Source: Elizabethkingia bruuniana (lineage in GTDB: Bacteria; Bacteroidota; Bacteroidia; Flavobacteriales; Weeksellaceae). Taken from it: a DNA stretch of 64,000 nucleotides. The position numbers and the translations under genes are program-made. The DNA is taken from contig NZ_CP014337.1 in NCBI RefSeq assembly GCF_002024805.1, forward strand, positions 2,542,001 to 2,606,000, in the 5' to 3' direction. The notes beneath the pieces are model-generated. The model saw only the letters and a list, made by a program, of their open reading frames with translations. It ran no database searches and had not been told where the DNA came from. The first letter of the stretch is position 1. Every line of letters begins with the position of its first letter. Shown piece after piece: positions 60,817 through 64,000 of this stretch.

Positions 60817-61563
60817 TTATTTATAGTCATCATTTACGGGAAGATTCTCCAGTGCTTCTTTTGCCGATCTTACTTCCGGATTTTTCATATCTTTAATTAC
60901 CTGCCCGTCCCTTAGGGTTATTGTTCTGCTGCTAAAAGAAGCAATATCGGGTTCATGGGTCACAAAAACGATTGTTTTACCATTCTTGTTCAACTCCTGC
61001 ATGAGTGCCATAATTTCGTAAGATGTTCTGGTATCCAGATTTCCTGTAGCCTCATCCGCCAGAATCATAACAGGTTCATTTACCAGCGCCCTTGCAATAG
61101 CAACCCTTTGCTGCTGCCCACCCGACATCTGGTTAGGCAAATGCTCGATCCTGCTTTCCAGCTTTACCGCCGTAAGGGCTTCTATAGCTCGTTTATTTCT
61201 TTCCTCTGCAGAAACTTCAGGATTATATAACAGCGGAAGTTCCACATTTTCTTTAGCCGTTGTTCTGGGTAAAAGATTATATGCCTGAAATACAAAGCCT
61301 ATTTTTATATTCCTTAGCTTTGCCAGCTCATCCCTGCTTAGATCTTTAATATTTACACCATCCAGAATATAATCCCCTTCCGAAGGTTTATCAAGACATC
61401 CCAAAATATTCAGCATTGTAGATTTACCAGAACCACTACTTCCCATTATGGTTACAAATTCACCTTGATCCACGGAAAAGCTAACACCTTTCAGTGCATG
61501 GACAGTTTCTTCACCCATTACAAAGTTTCGTTTCAAATCTATTATTTCCAAAATTTTTGACAT
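60817..61563 (-). CDS. MacB/LolD-type ABC ATPase
   Basis: 248 residues. Walker [16 protein letters not shown] (about 38-46), Q-loop [11 protein letters not shown], signature [16 protein letters not shown], Walker [13 protein letters not shown], and switch FVTHEPDI are all intact. It belongs to the type VII (MacB-like) mechanotransmission group. It lies 11 bp after the adaptor and 11 bp before the permease, so it is clearly the energising subunit of this efflux pump. Confidence 0.95.
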   Translation of the reverse strand: MSKILEIIDLKRNFVMGEETVHALKGVSFSVDQGEFVTIMGSSGSGKSTMLNILGCLDKPSEGDYILDGVNIKDLSRDELAKLRNIKIGFVFQAYNLLPRTTAKENVELPLLYNPEVSAEERNKRAIEALTAVKLESRIEHLPNQMSGGQQQRVAIARALVNEPVMILADEATGNLDTRTSYEIMALMQELNKNGKTIVFVTHEPDIASFSSRTITLRDGQVIKDMKNPEVRSAKEALENLPVNDDYK

Positions 61564-61574
61564 GACCTCTATTT

Positions 61575-62834
61575 TTATCTTGGACCACCGCCACCAGCAT
61601 TATTCCCTTTGCCGCCTGATCGTTGTGGAAGGAAAGGGCTTTTAGCAGTACCTTTAGACGATTTTTTGGTGAGCATTTTATATCCTGTAATAATGTTATC
61701 TCCTTTCTCGAGACCAGATATTACCTGAATCTCGGTATCGTTATCCATTCCCGTTTTAATTTTTTTATGCACAATGGTATTATCCTTATTCAGGATCCAG
61801 ACCCCGGCTTCATCCGAAGTTTTTTTCTTATTAAATCCTTGTTTTCCTGCTCCTTTGTGCTTTTTGCTATTCTTGAATGCAGGAGCATTAATCACATAGC
61901 TTTTGGCAACCAGACTATCCGGGTGGAAAGCAATTGCCTGAGCAGGAATTTTCATCACTTTAGAAAGTTCTTTTGTTGTCACCGTAATATTTGCGGTCAT
62001 TCCCGGCTTTAATTTCAGACTGGTATTATCTGCATTAATCATGGTAATATAATTCACAACATTAGCAGAAATAGTAGGTTGTAATCTTACCTCAGAGACA
62101 GTTCCGTTGAAACTTTCATTGGGAAATGCATCTACCGTGAAACTTACTTTCTGACCAGCTTGTACATTCCCTATATCTGCTTCATCAATAGTTGCACGAA
62201 CCTGCATTTTCGACAAATCTTTAGCTATGCTAAAAAGAGTCGGTGTACTAAAGCTTGCGGCAACTGTCTGCCCTTCGCTGATATTCCGGTTCAGAACAGT
62301 ACCATCTATAGGAGAATAAATACTGGTTAAAGACAGATTTTTATTAGCTGCAGCCAATTGAGCACCCACCGCTCCAACCTGGGCTCTCGAAGCGTTATAA
62401 GCATTTTGTGCATTATCATAATCTGCCTTACTTATTGCTCCAACTTTATACAACTGAGATTGTCTGTTGAAGTTGATTTCATTATACGCCTGATTACTTT
62501 TAGCACTCTGGAGGTTAGCATTCATTTGCAACATTTGGTCTCTCAATAATTCAGGATCCAGCACAGCCAGAAGCTGCCCTTTTTTCACTTTGGAATTGAA
62601 GTCAACATATATATTTTTAATAGTTCCGGATACCTGTGTACCTACAGCTACTGTATCTACAGGTTCTATTTTTCCTGTAGCAGTAATAGACTGAGAAATA
62701 TCTCCTATTGTGGGATAAGTTGTTTCCAGCTGAATTTTAGGTGTAGTATCCCTTTTAATCCAATAGAAAAGTCCACCGGCTATCAGGACTCCTAAAATAG
62801 TCCATACTAACCATTTTTTATTATTCTTTTTCAT
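61575..62834 (-). CDS. MacA-type periplasmic adaptor (membrane fusion protein)
   Basis: 419 residues. A membrane anchor at about 8-26 (WLVWTILGVLIAGGLFYWI) is followed by barrel-sandwich and hairpin parts: GKIEPVDTVAVGTQVSGTIK, VLDPELLRDQMLQMNANLQS, and SPIDGTVLNRNISEGQTVAA. The long alpha-helical hairpin and membrane-proximal domain are typical. A Ser/Lys/Gly-rich C-terminal tail ends with PQRSGGKGNNAGGGG. It links the ABC pump to TolC. The start overlaps the TolC stop by 4 bp (ATGA), a sign of translational coupling. Confidence 0.94.
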   Translation of the reverse strand: MKKNNKKWLVWTILGVLIAGGLFYWIKRDTTPKIQLETTYPTIGDISQSITATGKIEPVDTVAVGTQVSGTIKNIYVDFNSKVKKGQLLAVLDPELLRDQMLQMNANLQSAKSNQAYNEINFNRQSQLYKVGAISKADYDNAQNAYNASRAQVGAVGAQLAAANKNLSLTSIYSPIDGTVLNRNISEGQTVAASFSTPTLFSIAKDLSKMQVRATIDEADIGNVQAGQKVSFTVDAFPNESFNGTVSEVRLQPTISANVVNYITMINADNTSLKLKPGMTANITVTTKELSKVMKIPAQAIAFHPDSLVAKSYVINAPAFKNSKKHKGAGKQGFNKKKTSDEAGVWILNKDNTIVHKKIKTGMDNDTEIQVISGLEKGDNIITGYKMLTKKSSKGTAKSPFLPQRSGGKGNNAGGGGPR

Positions 62835-64000
62835 TGCTTAGTCAATGTTATCGGAGTTCCTGTATAAAAATCGTAAATCTGTTTATTGAGAACAGCTCCA
62901 TATTTAGCTTGCAGAAAACTCTGTAAAGCTTGTATATAAAGCAGTCGTTGCTGTTGTAACTGTACATAATCTATAGCTCCCAGTTTTAATTGTGCTTCCA
63001 CAATATCCAAGCTTTGTTTACTAATATCCATTTGCTTTTTAGCTGATGTAAACTGAGCCAGAGAATTCTGAAAACTTATATAAGACTGTTCGACCTGCTG
63101 ATTCAGAACTGTTTTTGTATTCACTAAATCCAGGTTAGCCTGCTCAATCGCAATTTTAGATTTTTCAACACCAGTTTTATAAATTCGGTTATTATATATT
63201 GGAATAGCAAGACTAAGTCCTATTGGTAAATAGAAATTATTTCCCAATTGCGATGTATAGCTTCCATTTCCATTTGTATAATTTGTAGAAGCACTGCTTA
63301 TGACATTCAGCGTTGGCTTAGTAGATGCCTGAGCCATTTTAAGCTGTAAATTGGCATTCTGTATATTCAGCTCTCCAAATCTGATTTCCGGACGCTGATT
63401 CTGAGCCATATTTTCGGCTTCCTGAAGAGCTCTTACTTCGTTACTAACTCCTATACTATCTGGTGCTTGAATCTGGAAATCATATGCTGAAGGTAACTGT
63501 AACAATTGTTTCAGATTAACAATATCTGTACGCAGGTTATTTTGTGCCTGAGTAAGGTTATATTCGTCTTGTGCAACCTGAGATTGTAACTGTAACAGGT
63601 TAAGCTTAGAAATACTTCCTGCATCATATAGCTGTTGTCCTTGTTTCAGTAATACCTGAGTTGTGGAAAGCACCTGTTGTAGAGAAACAATGTTTTCCTT
63701 AGCCATCATAATATTCAGAAACGCCTGAGTAATACTCAAAGTGATATTATTTTCTGCTTCCTGTACAGACAAATCCGCCATCTGTACCAAAAGGTTTTTG
63801 GAAGACTCATTATTCCGGATATAACCGTTATGATAAATGGTCATTGATGAGTTTAGACCAATACTCTGAGAAGGAACTCCTGTAAATTGAAGTCCATTAT
63901 TAGAACTTACAGCTGCAAGACCTTGTGAAACGGAGCCTGTAAGATTCGGATATTTTGCCTGCTGAGCTTGCAGTAAATCCTGACGGGCAGAACTTCCGGA
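62831..64000 (-). CDS. TolC-family outer-membrane efflux protein, 5' end outside the window
   Basis: The frame runs open to the right edge at 64000, so the visible part is 389 codons and the N-terminus, including any signal peptide, is missing. The internal ATG at 63844 is not the start. The two OEP repeats are visible: NITLSITQAFLNIMMAKENI and SLAIPIYNNRIYKTGVEKSK, each with long helices rich in Gln/Ala. It provides the outer-membrane tunnel for the MacA-MacB pump encoded downstream. It overlaps the adaptor gene by 4 bp. The promoter lies outside the window. Confidence 0.92.
   Translation of the reverse strand, partial: SGSSARQDLLQAQQAKYPNLTGSVSQGLAAVSSNNGLQFTGVPSQSIGLNSSMTIYHNGYIRNNESSKNLLVQMADLSVQEAENNITLSITQAFLNIMMAKENIVSLQQVLSTTQVLLKQGQQLYDAGSISKLNLLQLQSQVAQDEYNLTQAQNNLRTDIVNLKQLLQLPSAYDFQIQAPDSIGVSNEVRALQEAENMAQNQRPEIRFGELNIQNANLQLKMAQASTKPTLNVISSASTNYTNGNGSYTSQLGNNFYLPIGLSLAIPIYNNRIYKTGVEKSKIAIEQANLDLVNTKTVLNQQVEQSYISFQNSLAQFTSAKKQMDISKQSLDIVEAQLKLGAIDYVQLQQQRLLYIQALQSFLQAKYGAVLNKQIYDFYTGTPITLTKQ

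Overview
The window is AT-rich chromosomal DNA from a Bacteroidota bacterium of the Flavobacteriia/Weeksellaceae type, most likely Elizabethkingia. The evidence: recurrent TAnnTTTG promoter elements with no clear Shine-Dalgarno sequences; a fused CcoN-CcoO cbb3 oxidase; a fused ResB-CcsA cytochrome c assembly protein; TonB receptors and TPR-membrane-HTH regulators; and a two-domain PNGase F of the F-II kind, which I know from Elizabethkingia meningoseptica. It reads as mostly core genome with small accessory patches. I see no rRNA, CRISPR array, transposase or phage genes.

Layout. 1-8 kb: thiamine salvage (thiD end, tenA), a CPBP protease, two AraC-type regulators, a Tet(X)-like FAD monooxygenase divergent from one of them, a serine hydrolase and tRNA-Ser(UGA). 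8-12 kb: trxB, holA, an orphan HSDR_N-type nuclease domain, a repeat protein and a HAD phosphatase, then an 800-bp gene-poor stretch full of inverted repeats. 12.8-21.7 kb: cbb3 oxidase (ccoNO, ccoP), XRE and Arc regulators, an SPFH protein, a lipoprotein and the giant cytochrome c maturation protein. 21.9-32.6 kb: ftsK, a LolA-like carrier, an LptF/G permease, periplasmic glutaminase, secG, recR, a nitronate monooxygenase-like enzyme and pepD. 32.6-37.4 kb: a ferredoxin and a thioredoxin-reductase-like ferredoxin-NADP reductase flank an oppositely oriented metal-uptake pair, a Cys/His-rich exported peptide plus a TonB receptor with two N-terminal HMA domains. 37.6-48.4 kb: DUF3108 protein, pheS, YceI, a solitary ABC ATPase, PhnA, an RsmB-type methyltransferase, a Crp/Fnr regulator with a cytochrome-b-like membrane protein, PNGase F-II and asnB. 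48.5-58 kb: lipoprotein, TPR-HTH regulator, GNAT, then two paralogous cytosine-deaminase-like amidohydrolases (one with a Tat-like leader, one without) around an ankyrin lipoprotein and an AraC regulator, then topB. 58-64 kb: a sodium:solute symporter and a TolC-MacA-MacB type tripartite efflux operon running off the right edge.

Functional links: the oxidase and the ResB-CcsA protein jointly build the high-affinity c-type respiratory branch. The HMA receptor pair looks like a metal (probably copper) acquisition module. The amidohydrolase/ankyrin/AraC cluster looks like an uncharacterised catabolic module with an exported and a cytosolic enzyme. Several genes (recR, the nitronate monooxygenase-like gene, the ABC ATPase) have the -7 element only 4-5 nt before the start codon, suggesting leaderless mRNAs. 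holA and its divergent neighbour start 5 bp apart, with promoters embedded in each other's coding sequence. All family assignments are by eye; no database search was run.
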